Below are positions 40,963 through 48,681 of a DNA stretch of 64,000 bases, one piece after another. A program made the translations under genes and the position numbers. Position 1 is the stretch's first letter; each line of letters begins with the position of its first letter. Source of the stretch: Salinibaculum rarum (lineage in GTDB: Archaea > Halobacteriota > Halobacteria > Halobacteriales > Haloarculaceae); assembly GCF_030505615.1 (NCBI RefSeq), contig NZ_CP129992.1:1922001-1986000 (forward strand), read 5' to 3'. The notes under the pieces were generated by a model, which saw only the letters and a program-made list of their open reading frames with translations, was not told the DNA's origin and ran no database searches.

Positions 40963-43113
40963 TCACTCGCCGAACTCGACGCCGGTAAACTCGAAGCGAG
41001 CGCCGCCAGCAGCACTGTCGGTGACACGGCTGTGCCACCCGTGAGCGGTCGCTATCGTCTTGACGATGTTCAGTCCGAACCCGGTCCCGCCGTCTGCGGT
41101 CGAGTACCCTGTCTCGAACACGTCGTCGCGCTCACCTTCGGGGATTCCCGGGCCATCGTCTGCGACGTAAAAGCCGTCGTCGGTCGTCCCGACTGTCACA
41201 GTCACGTCCTCGCCGCCGTGGTCGATTGCGTTTCTGAGCAGATTCGCCAGCAACTGCCGCAATCGCCCCTGGTTTGCCTGCAGTGTCTGGTCGGTCTCGA
41301 TTCGCAACTCCCCGTCTGCGGTCTCGACGTTCTGCCAGCAGTCGGTGACTGTCTCGGCGAGTGAGACGGCCGTGGTTTGTCGCACTTCCCGCCCTTCTCG
41401 GGCCAGCGTGAGCAGGTCGTCGATGAGCGTTTCCATCCGGTCGAGTGCATTCGAGATGTGTTCGAGGTGTTCATTTTCGCACTCGTCGCTGGCAAGCTCT
41501 AACCTGGAACTGGCGACGTTCAGCGGATTCCGGAGGTCGTGGGAGACGACGCTGGTGAACTCTTCGAGGCGCTCGTTCTGTCGCTCCAGTGCCTGCTTTC
41601 GCTGCTTGCGGTCGGTGATGTCTCGGGCCTCTGCGACCAGCGAGACGACTTCTCCCGCCTCGTCGGTCACCGGACGGATGACACCATCCGCGGTGACTCT
41701 CTCCCCGTCCGGTGCGTAGTGGAACGCCTCGTACCGGATGTGGTCACCGTTGGCTGCCTGGTCGATCCACTCGCGCAACTCCGCCTGGAGCGACTCCGAA
41801 TGGGTCCACCACGGCGTCGTCCAGAACGGCTCTCCGGCGACCGTCTCGAGGTCGACCTCGACAAACTCCAGTGCCGTCTCGTTGACCGACTGCACCCGGC
41901 CGTCGGTGTCCAGCACAGCCAGGAACGACTCCGGACTCTCGAAGACAGCCTCGAACCGGCGGTGATTCTGCCGTCTCTTTTGCTCGCGGGCTCTCTGGGC
42001 TGTCACGTCCCGATACAGCCAGAGGTTCGCAGGCCCGTCTGGAAGCGTGTAGGGGATGTAGTCGCGTTCGAGCGTCCGTCCATCAGCCAGTTCGAGTTCC
42101 TCCTCGTAGACTGGCTCTCTGTCGTTGATTCGCTGTTCGATGCCTGCGACGAACGCGTCGGGGTCGGCAAACAGGTCGGTCATCTCAGTCGCGGCGGTGG
42201 CACAGTCGCGCTCGACGAGGTCATCTCCGGAGGCGGGAATCTCGAGTATCTCACACAGTCTGTCGTTGGCGTGGCGGATAGTCCGGTCGGCGTCCTCACA
42301 GAGGACACCCATTGGCAGGTGCTCGACAACTGTCTCTAATACTGTGGCCGTCGCATCGCGTTCCTGTTCGTATGCCCGGTGCTCGCTCAGGTCACGAACC
42401 GTACAGACGAACTCGTCGGCGGCCGTCGTCGCAAGCGAGTACTTTATCGGGACGGTCCCGCCGTCCGCCCGTTCTCCGGTGGCCTCTTCTTCGATACACC
42501 CCTGTTCGCGCACCTTAGGGAGTATGTCCTCGCGAATAGCGACATCGTCGTGGTAGGTGATCGCCTTGGACTCGCCGACCAGTTCGTCGGGCTCGTAGTC
42601 GAAAATATCCGCATACGCCTCGTTCACGTAGATGTAGTTGCCCTCTGGGTCGAGAATGCTGATGCCGTCGCTTGCTGTTTCGATGGCATCGAGTCGCCGT
42701 TGCTGCTCACGCTCGGCGCGGGCGTGTGTGACCGCGTTCTCGATCCGGTGTGCGAGTAGTTCGTACTTTTCCGTGCCGCCGCCCTTCTGGAGATAGTCGG
42801 TCGCCCCCGCAGAGATTGCCCTACTGGCGACCCGCTCGCTCCCCTCGCCAGTAAAGAGAATAAATGGGACCTCCGCTCCCCGCTCGCGAAGCGTCTCGAG
42901 AAACTCGATGCCGTTTTTCCCCGGCATCTGGTAGTCGCTCACGATGCAGTCGACCGACTCCTCGGCAACCACGTCGAGTCCGTCGCTGGCAGTCGGTGCT
43001 GTCTCGACGCTGCACTGCTCGATTTCCCGCTCCAGCATCTCGACGGTCAGCTCCGCGATTGCCGGTTCGTCCTCGACGTGGAGAACCTGAATCGTCTTGT
43101 CGTCCCTACACAT
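40963..43113 (-). CDS. receiver-PAS-PAS-PAS histidine kinase
   Basis: A 716-residue cytosolic hybrid kinase. A CheY-like receiver occupies 1-120 with acidic pocket E14/D15, phosphoacceptor D60 (CIVSDYQMPG) and K110. Three PAS domains cover about 135-250, 255-375 and 385-505. HisKA follows with H525 in SVVSHDLRNPLN; the ATPase has the N box around N628 (LLRNAIDHG), DDGPGIP at 652-658 and GGTGFGLNIV. There are no membrane helices, so signals are cytosolic. A receiver at the N-terminus of the kinase is the typical haloarchaeal arrangement. No cognate output regulator lies alongside. The ATG at 43113 gives the normal receiver N-terminus. Confidence 0.92.
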   Translation of the reverse strand: MCRDDKTIQVLHVEDEPAIAELTVEMLEREIEQCSVETAPTASDGLDVVAEESVDCIVSDYQMPGKNGIEFLETLRERGAEVPFILFTGEGSERVASRAISAGATDYLQKGGGTEKYELLAHRIENAVTHARAEREQQRRLDAIETASDGISILDPEGNYIYVNEAYADIFDYEPDELVGESKAITYHDDVAIREDILPKVREQGCIEEEATGERADGGTVPIKYSLATTAADEFVCTVRDLSEHRAYEQERDATATVLETVVEHLPMGVLCEDADRTIRHANDRLCEILEIPASGDDLVERDCATAATEMTDLFADPDAFVAGIEQRINDREPVYEEELELADGRTLERDYIPYTLPDGPANLWLYRDVTAQRAREQKRRQNHRRFEAVFESPESFLAVLDTDGRVQSVNETALEFVEVDLETVAGEPFWTTPWWTHSESLQAELREWIDQAANGDHIRYEAFHYAPDGERVTADGVIRPVTDEAGEVVSLVAEARDITDRKQRKQALERQNERLEEFTSVVSHDLRNPLNVASSRLELASDECENEHLEHISNALDRMETLIDDLLTLAREGREVRQTTAVSLAETVTDCWQNVETADGELRIETDQTLQANQGRLRQLLANLLRNAIDHGGEDVTVTVGTTDDGFYVADDGPGIPEGERDDVFETGYSTADGGTGFGLNIVKTIATAHGWHSRVTDSAAGGARFEFTGVEFGE

Positions 43114-43240
43114 TCTTTCCTCTCTATTGACAGACCTGGGTAAAAACGTTCCCGGCTACAGCATCAAATCTGAAAACGTCAATCCCGGACCGGGACCTGT
43201 CGGTCATTTCGTGGCCCTCTCTCGAATTCGGAGACAATAA

Positions 43241-43254
43241 TGCGCCGGCCGGGA
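43241..43254. repeat. partial tRNA-Gly 3'-end copy 1
   Basis: TGCGCCGGCCGGGA is identical to 43420-43433 at the 3' end of the tRNA-Gly gene, 166 bases beyond it. Only the acceptor stem and part of the T stem are kept. Confidence 0.7.
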
Positions 43255-43307
43255 CTGAGCAAACGCGTCGCGTTTGCGAGGGTCGGCCGGCAAACGACCG
43301 AAGGAAG

Positions 43308-43330
43308 TGCGCCGGCCGGGATTTTGAACC
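43308..43330. repeat. partial tRNA-Gly 3'-end copy 2
   Basis: TGCGCCGGCCGGGATTTTGAACC, written in two halves as TGCGCCGGCCGGGA and TTTTGAACC, matches the acceptor stem, T stem and T loop of tRNA-Gly with one inserted T. This is the usual target segment for tyrosine integrases. Confidence 0.7.
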
Positions 43331-43420
43331 GAAACCAGACGTGCTCACTTCGTTGCGCGCGACTGGTAGGGTTCAAATCCCTCTGGCGATTTCGTTGCTC
43401 ACTTCGTTCGCAACAGAAAT

Positions 43421-43490
43421 GCGCCGGCCGGGATTTGAACCCGGGCCATGAGCTTGGAAGGCTCAGGTCCTACCACTAGACCACCGGCGC
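43421..43490 (-). tRNA. tRNA-Gly (anticodon TCC)
   Basis: Reading the minus strand from 43490, a 70-base cloverleaf is complete: acceptor GCGCCGG/CCGGCGC, D arm GTCT-AGTGGTA-GGAC, anticodon arm TGAGC-CTTCCAA-GCTCA with anticodon TCC, variable TGGC, T arm CCGGG-TTCAAAT-CCCGG. It decodes GGA (and by wobble GGG). CCA is not encoded. Both ends are echoed by partial copies in the flanks. Confidence 0.96.
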
Positions 43491-43600
43491 GCATCGCTCA
43501 CTTCGTTCGCTCGCGCGCCGAGCCTCACCTCACTTCGTTCGGTGAGACACCGGCGCTCACTGCGTTCGCGCCGAGGCTCGCAATCACTCCGTGATTGCTC

Positions 43601-43613
43601 ACCACCGGCGCGC
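43601..43613. repeat. partial tRNA-Gly 5'-end copy
   Basis: CACCACCGGCGCGC at about 43600-43613 repeats the tRNA 5' end and its immediate flank (ACCACCGGCGCGC at 43480-43492). A weaker copy, GACACCGGCGCTC, lies near 43545. Between them are nested inverted repeats (CTCACC...GGTGAG and AATCAC-TCC-GTGATT). Confidence 0.6.
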
Positions 43614-43655
43614 TTACCTCACAGTTGCAGAGGGGTCATTAAGACCGTTTTCCTT

Positions 43656-44327
43656 TCAGGCGCGGACATCGGCATAACAGTTGCCGCTCGAAATCCGGAC
43701 GCTCGCGACGGTGAGGGCACTCGATTCGAGGTCTGCCTCGAATTCAGCTGGCGCGTAGATATGATAGAACCGCGGCACCGTCTCGCCGCCCGGCAGCGTC
43801 CAGTCGACGGTGGTGTCGAACCCGGTCTCCGCATCCGCCGGCGCGTCGAAGCGGTCGTGGGCCGTACTCCACGCGCTCACGAGTGCGCGACCGCCATCGC
43901 AGAGCACACGCGCGAGTTCGTCTAAACTCCGCCGGCGACGCTCCCGAGTCGGGAGGTGATGGAGCGTGGCAACGTAGATGCCCACGTCGAAGGTGTCGGT
44001 AGCGAACGGCAGCGCGGCGGCGTCTCCCTGCACCAGTGCACCGCGCCAGTCGCGGTCTTCCATCCGGTCGCGTGCGCTGGTGAGGAGTCCGCGACTCACG
44101 TCGGCGCCGACGGCACGGTCGACGTGCGCTGCGAGCAGTTCCGTGTGGCGGCCGTTACCACAGCCCACGTCGAGACCACGCTCGCCGCTGGCGTCGGCGA
44201 GAAACTCCTCGACTTCGGGCCAGGCGTACTCGCGAGTCTTCGAGAAGTGGTCGGCGATGTCGTCGTACACCTCGCGGATACGGGTCGGCGAGCGATGGTC
44301 GCCGGCTCCATCGTCGCCGTCGGTCAT
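43656..44327 (-). CDS. Trm9-like SAM-dependent tRNA methyltransferase
   Basis: A 223-residue class I methyltransferase. VYDDIADHFSKTREYAWPEVEEFL matches the Trm9/ALKBH8 N-terminus (YD.IA.HFS.TR...WP.V..FL), GLDVGCGNGRH is the SAM loop, and IYVATLHHLPTRERRR, LDELARVLCDGGRALVSAW follow. In eukaryotes Trm9 with Trm112 methylates the wobble uridine side chain of tRNA; in haloarchaea Trm112 partners exist, so a tRNA role is plausible. The ATG follows the tyrS stop with no spacer, so the two form an operon with tyrS first. It lies next to the tRNA-Gly(TCC) gene, an intriguing but unproven association. Confidence 0.88.
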   Translation of the reverse strand: MTDGDDGAGDHRSPTRIREVYDDIADHFSKTREYAWPEVEEFLADASGERGLDVGCGNGRHTELLAAHVDRAVGADVSRGLLTSARDRMEDRDWRGALVQGDAAALPFATDTFDVGIYVATLHHLPTRERRRRSLDELARVLCDGGRALVSAWSTAHDRFDAPADAETGFDTTVDWTLPGGETVPRFYHIYAPAEFEADLESSALTVASVRISSGNCYADVRA

Positions 44328-45368
44328 CTACTCGTCCCCGTACTTCTCGGGGTAGGCTTCTGCGAGCAGGTCCGGCTGGTCGTTCAGCCGCTCGCGAATC
44401 GGGTCGATGACCTCGGAGACGTACTCGCCGGCGGCGCCTTTGAGGTCCGCAGGGTGGAGGTCCTCACTGACGAAATCAGCTTCGAGTTCGTCGTAGGACT
44501 CGTAGACGAGGTCGCCACCGTACTCGTCGGGCCGTTCGACGACGAAGTCTTCGCCGCGCTCGTCGAGAATCGGGAAGACGAGATACTCCATGTACTCGAG
44601 GACGCCGTTGTCCTCGGCCTCGCCCATCGGACAGTACGCGTCGTTGATTTTGTCCGCGACTTCGTCAGGCGAGTCGGTGAGGTTGACCTTCGAGGACTCC
44701 TCGGAGGCGCTCATCTTGCCACCCGAGAGTCCTGCTAGTAGTGGGGCGAACAGACAGACCGGGGACTCGCCGCCGTGGTTCGGGAGCATCTCGCGCCCGA
44801 GCATGTAGATGCCGCGCTGGTCGATGCCGCCGTAGGCGATGTCCGCGTCCAGCGATTTGACGTCGAGGTTCTGCATCAGCGGGTAGATGAGTCCGCCGAG
44901 GTTGGGACTTTCGCTCTCGCGGACGACCTCGCTTGCCGCGCGCTGGGTCCGCGAGATGGTCGTCTCGGCGGCCATGCGGTACATCTCCAGCGTGTACTCC
45001 TCGCCGAGCTGGAAGTCCGTCCCGCGGACGAAGTCGATGTCGTCGGGGTCCGCGCCGGCGGCCTCTATCATCCCCTCGATGGCCTCTTCGTAGTACGCCG
45101 AGCGGGCATCGAGCAGGTCGAAGGGACTCTTTTCGTCGTCGAGGTGGGCGTGCAGGTCTGCGATGAGAACGGTCACGTCGACGCCGGCCTGGAGGAAGTC
45201 CGCCAGTTTGCGCATCGTCGTGAAGTGGCCGATGTGCATCTCGCCGGTCGGGGCATAGCCGATGTAGGCCGACGGCGAGTCCTCTTCGAGCAGTTCTGCG
45301 AGTTCTTCGTCCGTGACGACCTCCTGTGTGTGGCGTGTGACGAGGTCGAGCCGGTCGGCCGTGTTCAT
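44328..45368 (-). CDS. tyrS: tyrosyl-tRNA synthetase
   Basis: A 346-residue class I synthetase of the archaeal/eukaryotic type. The HIGH motif is at 45-48 (GEMHIGHF) and the KMSKS equivalent reads GGKMSASEESSK. Tyr-binding residues are in SAYIGYAPTGE and LIYPLMQNLDVKSLDADIAYGGIDQRG (in part). It charges tRNA-Tyr. The true start is MNTADRLD at 45368; an upstream extension is spurious. A TATA-like GATTTATTCG on the minus strand at about 45388-45397 fits a leaderless transcript. It is followed directly by the Trm9-like gene. Confidence 0.95.
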   Translation of the reverse strand: MNTADRLDLVTRHTQEVVTDEELAELLEEDSPSAYIGYAPTGEMHIGHFTTMRKLADFLQAGVDVTVLIADLHAHLDDEKSPFDLLDARSAYYEEAIEGMIEAAGADPDDIDFVRGTDFQLGEEYTLEMYRMAAETTISRTQRAASEVVRESESPNLGGLIYPLMQNLDVKSLDADIAYGGIDQRGIYMLGREMLPNHGGESPVCLFAPLLAGLSGGKMSASEESSKVNLTDSPDEVADKINDAYCPMGEAEDNGVLEYMEYLVFPILDERGEDFVVERPDEYGGDLVYESYDELEADFVSEDLHPADLKGAAGEYVSEVIDPIRERLNDQPDLLAEAYPEKYGDE

Positions 45369-45485
45369 ACACCCGACTCCCGCACGCTGGCGAATAAATC
45401 GTTTGTTTGTCGCCCCGGTCGGCGACGGAGTTACCGGGCTGGGCGTCGATGGGGCTGGTAGGGACGATCGACCCGCCAGACATCT

Positions 45486-45980
45486 ATGACCGACCACACG
45501 CAGGACAACGACGTCGGGCCGCCAGTGTCGGGGAACCCGACCGGGTGGCAAGCAGACCGCCCGGAGTCAAATGGCTGGGCGCACGGGACACTCCGGCAGG
45601 CCGTCGTGCACGGTGTCCGACTGTACAACGCCGGGGACTTTCACGAATCCCACGACTGTTTCGAGGACGAGTGGTACAACTACGGCCGGGGCACCACGGA
45701 AAGTGCGTTCCTGCACGGGATGGTCCAGGTCGCGGCAGGCGCGTACAAGCACTTCGATTTCGAGAACGACGACGGCATGCGGAGTCTGTTCCGCACCGCC
45801 TTGCAGTATCTCAGCGACACGCCATCAGACTACTACGGCGTCGACGTGCTCGACGTGCGGACCACGCTCACGAACGCTCTTTCGGACCCCGCGGTACTGG
45901 ATGGGTGGCACATCGAACTCGACGGGGAGCGACCGGACGCGATCCCAGCGGACTACGAATACGCTGACAGCCTCGAGTGA
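45486..45980 (+). CDS. DUF309 family protein
   Basis: A 164-residue helical protein. The DUF309 hallmark is [48 protein letters not shown] (the [12 protein letters not shown] core carries H, E, H and E likely to bind a metal or anion). The first 30 residues are polar and probably disordered. Function is unknown; the family is found across bacteria and archaea. It is divergent from tyrS and about 100 bases before a cupin gene. The ATG at 45486 gives a standard start. Confidence 0.88.
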   Translation: MTDHTQDNDVGPPVSGNPTGWQADRPESNGWAHGTLRQAVVHGVRLYNAGDFHESHDCFEDEWYNYGRGTTESAFLHGMVQVAAGAYKHFDFENDDGMRSLFRTALQYLSDTPSDYYGVDVLDVRTTLTNALSDPAVLDGWHIELDGERPDAIPADYEYADSLE

Positions 45981-46080
45981 CCGCAAGCGAGTGGTCGCAC
46001 GGCTCTGTGCCCGTGACCGACGCCAGCGCCTGGCGGACCGAAGTCTTCATCGGACGTGGAGCCGGTAGAGAGGATAAGAG

Positions 46081-46413
46081 ATGAGTCACGTTTCGACGGC
46101 GGACTTGATAGCACAGCTCGAACAGGACGACGAAAACTACACCGAAGTACTCAGCGAGGACTCGATGAGTGTCGAACTCGGGCGCTACCCCAACCCCGAA
46201 CCCAAACACCCCCACAAAGAGGACGAACTCTACTTTGTCATCTCTGGGTCCGGGATGGCTGCGGTCGGTGACGAGACGTACCCCATCGAGGAAGGCGATG
46301 TCGTCTACGTCGAGCAGGGCGTCGAACACGACTTCTTCGACATCGACGAGGAGCTGACGGCCCTGATTGTCTTTACCGATTCCGAGGATTCCGTCCTCGA
46401 CCAGAGCCCGTGA
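46081..46413 (+). CDS. single-domain cupin protein
   Basis: A 110-residue cupin. Motif 1 is HPHKEDELYFVISGSGMAAVGDE, giving two histidines and a glutamate; motif 2 is GDVVYVEQGVEHDFFD with the third histidine. These would bind one divalent metal. Single-cupin proteins include dioxygenases, isomerases and binding proteins; no substrate can be assigned. The ATG at 46081 follows GAGAGGATAAG, a weak purine-rich ribosome-binding sequence. It is monocistronic or follows the DUF309 gene at 100 bases. Confidence 0.9.
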   Translation: MSHVSTADLIAQLEQDDENYTEVLSEDSMSVELGRYPNPEPKHPHKEDELYFVISGSGMAAVGDETYPIEEGDVVYVEQGVEHDFFDIDEELTALIVFTDSEDSVLDQSP

Positions 46414-46562
46414 CCTGTTTTGTCGGTCCGTCCACGCTCGACCGCTGGTCACCTGTGCGGGAGAACGTGACCGCCCGAACGACCGGAACACGAGCGAGAT
46501 GCACCCAATCTCGCGGAAACCGCAATGCACACATAGCCACGAGCGTGGTAGGTAACAGATAG

Positions 46563-47351
46563 ATGCGCGTCGAGCAGCTTGGAACGGGCGAGCCAGAGCT
46601 AGCAATAATCGGCGGGATTCACGGCGACGAACCCTGTGGGGTCCAAGCCGTCGACGAACTCGCAGCAGAAGCGCCGCCGGTCGAGCGACCGGTTGCACTC
46701 GTCGTGGCAAACGAGCGCGCGCTCGAAGCGGGCACCCGCTACGTCGACGAGGACCTGAATCGTGTGTTTCCGGGCGACCCCGACGGGGAGACCCACGAGA
46801 GCCGGCTCGCCGCCGAGATTGCGTCCCGGTTTGGCGACCTGACGACACTCTCCTTGCACTCGACGCAGTCGTATCGCGGCATGTTCGCTATCGTCGAGAA
46901 CCTGACCGACTACGCGCGCAACGTCTGTCCGCGTCTGAGCGTCGATGCGGTGGTCGATGCTGGCGAACACACCGAGGGCCGGCTCTTCGAGGCGATTCCA
47001 CAGACTATCGAAGTCGAGTGTGGCTACCAGCAATCCGACCAGGCCGCGGCGAACGCGGCGCTGGTTGCCCACGAGTTTCTCGGTGCCGTCGGCGCACTCC
47101 CCGACGCAGAGCGCCCGGCCAAAGACGGCCTGCCGGTGTTCGAACTCCGCGAGCAGGTCCCGAAAGACGTCGCCACGGAGTACGAGGTGTACGCCTCGAA
47201 CTTCGAGCCGGTGGCCGCCGGGACCCCCTTTGCCGCCGCCGACGGCGTCGACATCGTCGCCGAGCAGGACTTCTACCCGGTGTTGATGTCCCCCGAAGGG
47301 TACGAACACGTCTTCGGCTACGCAGCAGACCACGTTGGGACACTGCCCTGA
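46563..47351 (+). CDS. succinylglutamate desuccinylase/aspartoacylase family zinc hydrolase
   Basis: A 262-residue M14-like metallohydrolase of the AstE/ASPA group. The zinc ligands appear as GGIHGDEPCG (H and E) and STQSYR preceded by LSLHST (H). VDEDLNRVFPGD is the family's substrate arginine motif (DLNR.FPG). E in TIEVECGYQ is the catalytic acid. It removes acyl groups from acylated amino acids or peptides; the substrate is unknown. A C-terminal beta domain ends with FYPVLMSPEGYEHVFGYAA. The ATG at 46563 is followed by the expected first strand (ELAIIGGIHGDEP). Confidence 0.91.
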   Translation: MRVEQLGTGEPELAIIGGIHGDEPCGVQAVDELAAEAPPVERPVALVVANERALEAGTRYVDEDLNRVFPGDPDGETHESRLAAEIASRFGDLTTLSLHSTQSYRGMFAIVENLTDYARNVCPRLSVDAVVDAGEHTEGRLFEAIPQTIEVECGYQQSDQAAANAALVAHEFLGAVGALPDAERPAKDGLPVFELREQVPKDVATEYEVYASNFEPVAAGTPFAAADGVDIVAEQDFYPVLMSPEGYEHVFGYAADHVGTLP

Positions 47352-47406
47352 ATCGGACGCGACGGGTCAACGCGGGTCTGTGAGTCGGCCGGTACTGTTC
47401 TTTTCG

Positions 47407-47859
47407 TCAGGCGTCCTCTGGCGGTTCGAACTCGACAAGCGTCAGGTCCCGGTCGAGCATACAGTAGTCGTGAGGCGGGTCGCCGACGACACTCTCGATG
47501 CGATACTCCTCGTCGAAGTCGGCGCCGGCCGGCTCGCAGTACTCGTGGCTCGGGCAGTCAGTGTGTGGACAGGACCCTTCCAGGGAGACGACACTGCCCG
47601 AGAAGGCACTGTTCGAGGCGACGTTGGCGGCTATCGGTGCGGGCTGGACCTCCACTGCAGTGACGCCGGTGTCGTGAACTGCACACTCGAGCGTGCTCGC
47701 GCCCTCGCGGACCGCTGTGACTTCGTATTTGCGACCTTCGGTGAGATTGAGACACTGGTCGCGGTAGGGACAGCCCTCGCAGGCGCTCGATTCGCCCTGG
47801 TAGACGAATTCGGTCCCAGGGTCGGCCAGGCGCGTCCCGATGAGCGTGACGGTGGTCAT
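47407..47859 (-). CDS. UPF0179 cysteine-rich archaeal protein
   Basis: A 150-residue protein typical of UPF0179. Eight cysteines stand in two clusters: CEGCPYRDQC (27, 30, 36) with C59, and CPHTDCPSHEYC (97, 102, 108) with C133. The two-fold pattern suggests two metal centres, zinc or an iron-sulfur cluster. The rest is beta-rich with an OB-like order (MTTVTLIGTRLADPGTEFVYQG). Function unknown, archaeal-specific. It follows the DUF5820-like gene by 68 bases on the same strand. Confidence 0.88.
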   Translation of the reverse strand: MTTVTLIGTRLADPGTEFVYQGESSACEGCPYRDQCLNLTEGRKYEVTAVREGASTLECAVHDTGVTAVEVQPAPIAANVASNSAFSGSVVSLEGSCPHTDCPSHEYCEPAGADFDEEYRIESVVGDPPHDYCMLDRDLTLVEFEPPEDA

Positions 47860-47927
47860 TACAGTGACGTTGTCCCGCTGATGGATTAAGTCCCGCGCCG
47901 TGGCCCCGAGAAAGAGTGGGGCGGTCG

Positions 47928-48308
47928 TTACTCGCCGGTGAGTTCGTCCAGTTTCTCCAAATAGTCGGGCCGGGGGACCTGATAGAGGTCGCGATAGTCT
48001 ATCTCGCCGTCGGCGAACTGTCTGCTCACGTCGGCGACGTAGTCGTGAGCGGCCGGTTTGCTGTCGAAGGACTCCTTGCCCGCGTCGATTTCCGGCTCGA
48101 GATAGAGCGTGACGTACCAGGCGTCGTCGGAACTTGGCCGGTCACGGCCGGGCCGGCGGCTCTGTTTGCCCTTGGTCAGATAGATAGTCGGGAGGCAGGC
48201 CGCCGGGAAGTCCGTAGTGTTGAACACATCCGGCCGGTAAGCGACGACCACTTTCGTCTGTTCGTCGCTCCAGACGTCCCACCCATCGGCGAGTCCGTCG
48301 AGTGCCAT
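47928..48308 (-). CDS. DUF5820-like protein
   Basis: A 126-residue soluble protein. The core WDVWSDEQTKVVVAYRPDVFNTTDFPAACLPTIYLTKGK and DDAWYVTLYLEPEIDAGKESFDSKPAAHDYVADVSRQFADGEIDYRDLYQ (quoted in part as WDVWSDEQTKVVVAYRP and AWYVTLYLEPEID) is a strand-rich fold with a C-terminal helix. The start MALDGLADG at 48308 is chosen over a methionine 72 bases upstream. I link it to haloarchaeal DUF5820 from memory; no known role. It is divergent from the PrkA operon over a long leader region. Confidence 0.72.
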   Translation of the reverse strand: MALDGLADGWDVWSDEQTKVVVAYRPDVFNTTDFPAACLPTIYLTKGKQSRRPGRDRPSSDDAWYVTLYLEPEIDAGKESFDSKPAAHDYVADVSRQFADGEIDYRDLYQVPRPDYLEKLDELTGE

Positions 48309-48681
48309 ACCCGCGGTACGATTCCGACTGCTATCAGTCTCCCGATGCCAGACAGAGTTGGATGCTACCACACACCGCACTTATATAAACACCACATACG
48401 CCCAGTTTTCGGCATCGTCTGGTTCCCGTTGCCCTGGTGTGTTCTCGTTACTGGCAGTTGGGCTCCCAAACCAGAACCGAAGCAAGATTTATGAGTATGT
48501 AGAACTCTTATAATAAATAGTATCGGTGATTGCTCCGACAAGACGGCAGACGATGAAGTCGTCGTACGGCGCCGCTATTGGTATGTGTTCACATACCTCG
48601 ATGCGGTGCGCGCGCGCGGCCCACCCGGAGCACGCCGGTGTCTCACTGCCGGGCGCCATCCGAGCAACGTCCCGTGATAGT
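48309..48681. promoter_or_regulatory. upstream region of the PrkA operon
   Basis: About 370 bases without a supported gene. It holds TATA-like ACTTATATAAA (48379-48389) and a second TTATAATAAA (48508-48517). The latter would start transcription near 48540 and give a leader of about 140 bases, long for a haloarchaeon. An 18-base palindrome lies in this leader. The reading frame of prkA stays open through it back to an ATG at 48553. Confidence 0.6.
48580..48597. promoter_or_regulatory. 18-base perfect palindrome in PrkA operon leader
   Basis: GGTATGTGTTCACATACC, eight-base arms around TT. It lies about 65-80 bases downstream of the proximal TATA box, so it would sit within the transcribed leader. 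It could be a repressor roadblock or an RNA hairpin. Confidence 0.55.

Larger units (their letters stand above)
43114..43420. other. gene-free region with partial copies of the tRNA-Gly 3' end
   Basis: No coding gene is supported between the histidine kinase and the tRNA. It holds two extra copies of TGCGCCGGCCGGGA, the tRNA 3' end read on the plus strand (listed as repeats), a T-arm-like piece GGGTTCAAATCCCT at about 43369-43382 and short inverted repeats of the form CTCACTTCGTT/GCAAC. It reads as debris of past integration or tRNA rearrangement. Confidence 0.6.

Noticed and set aside
43360-43390. Possible second tRNA on the plus strand
   Set aside because: Only a T-arm-like GGGTTCAAATCCCT is present; no D arm, anticodon arm or matching acceptor strand could be found.
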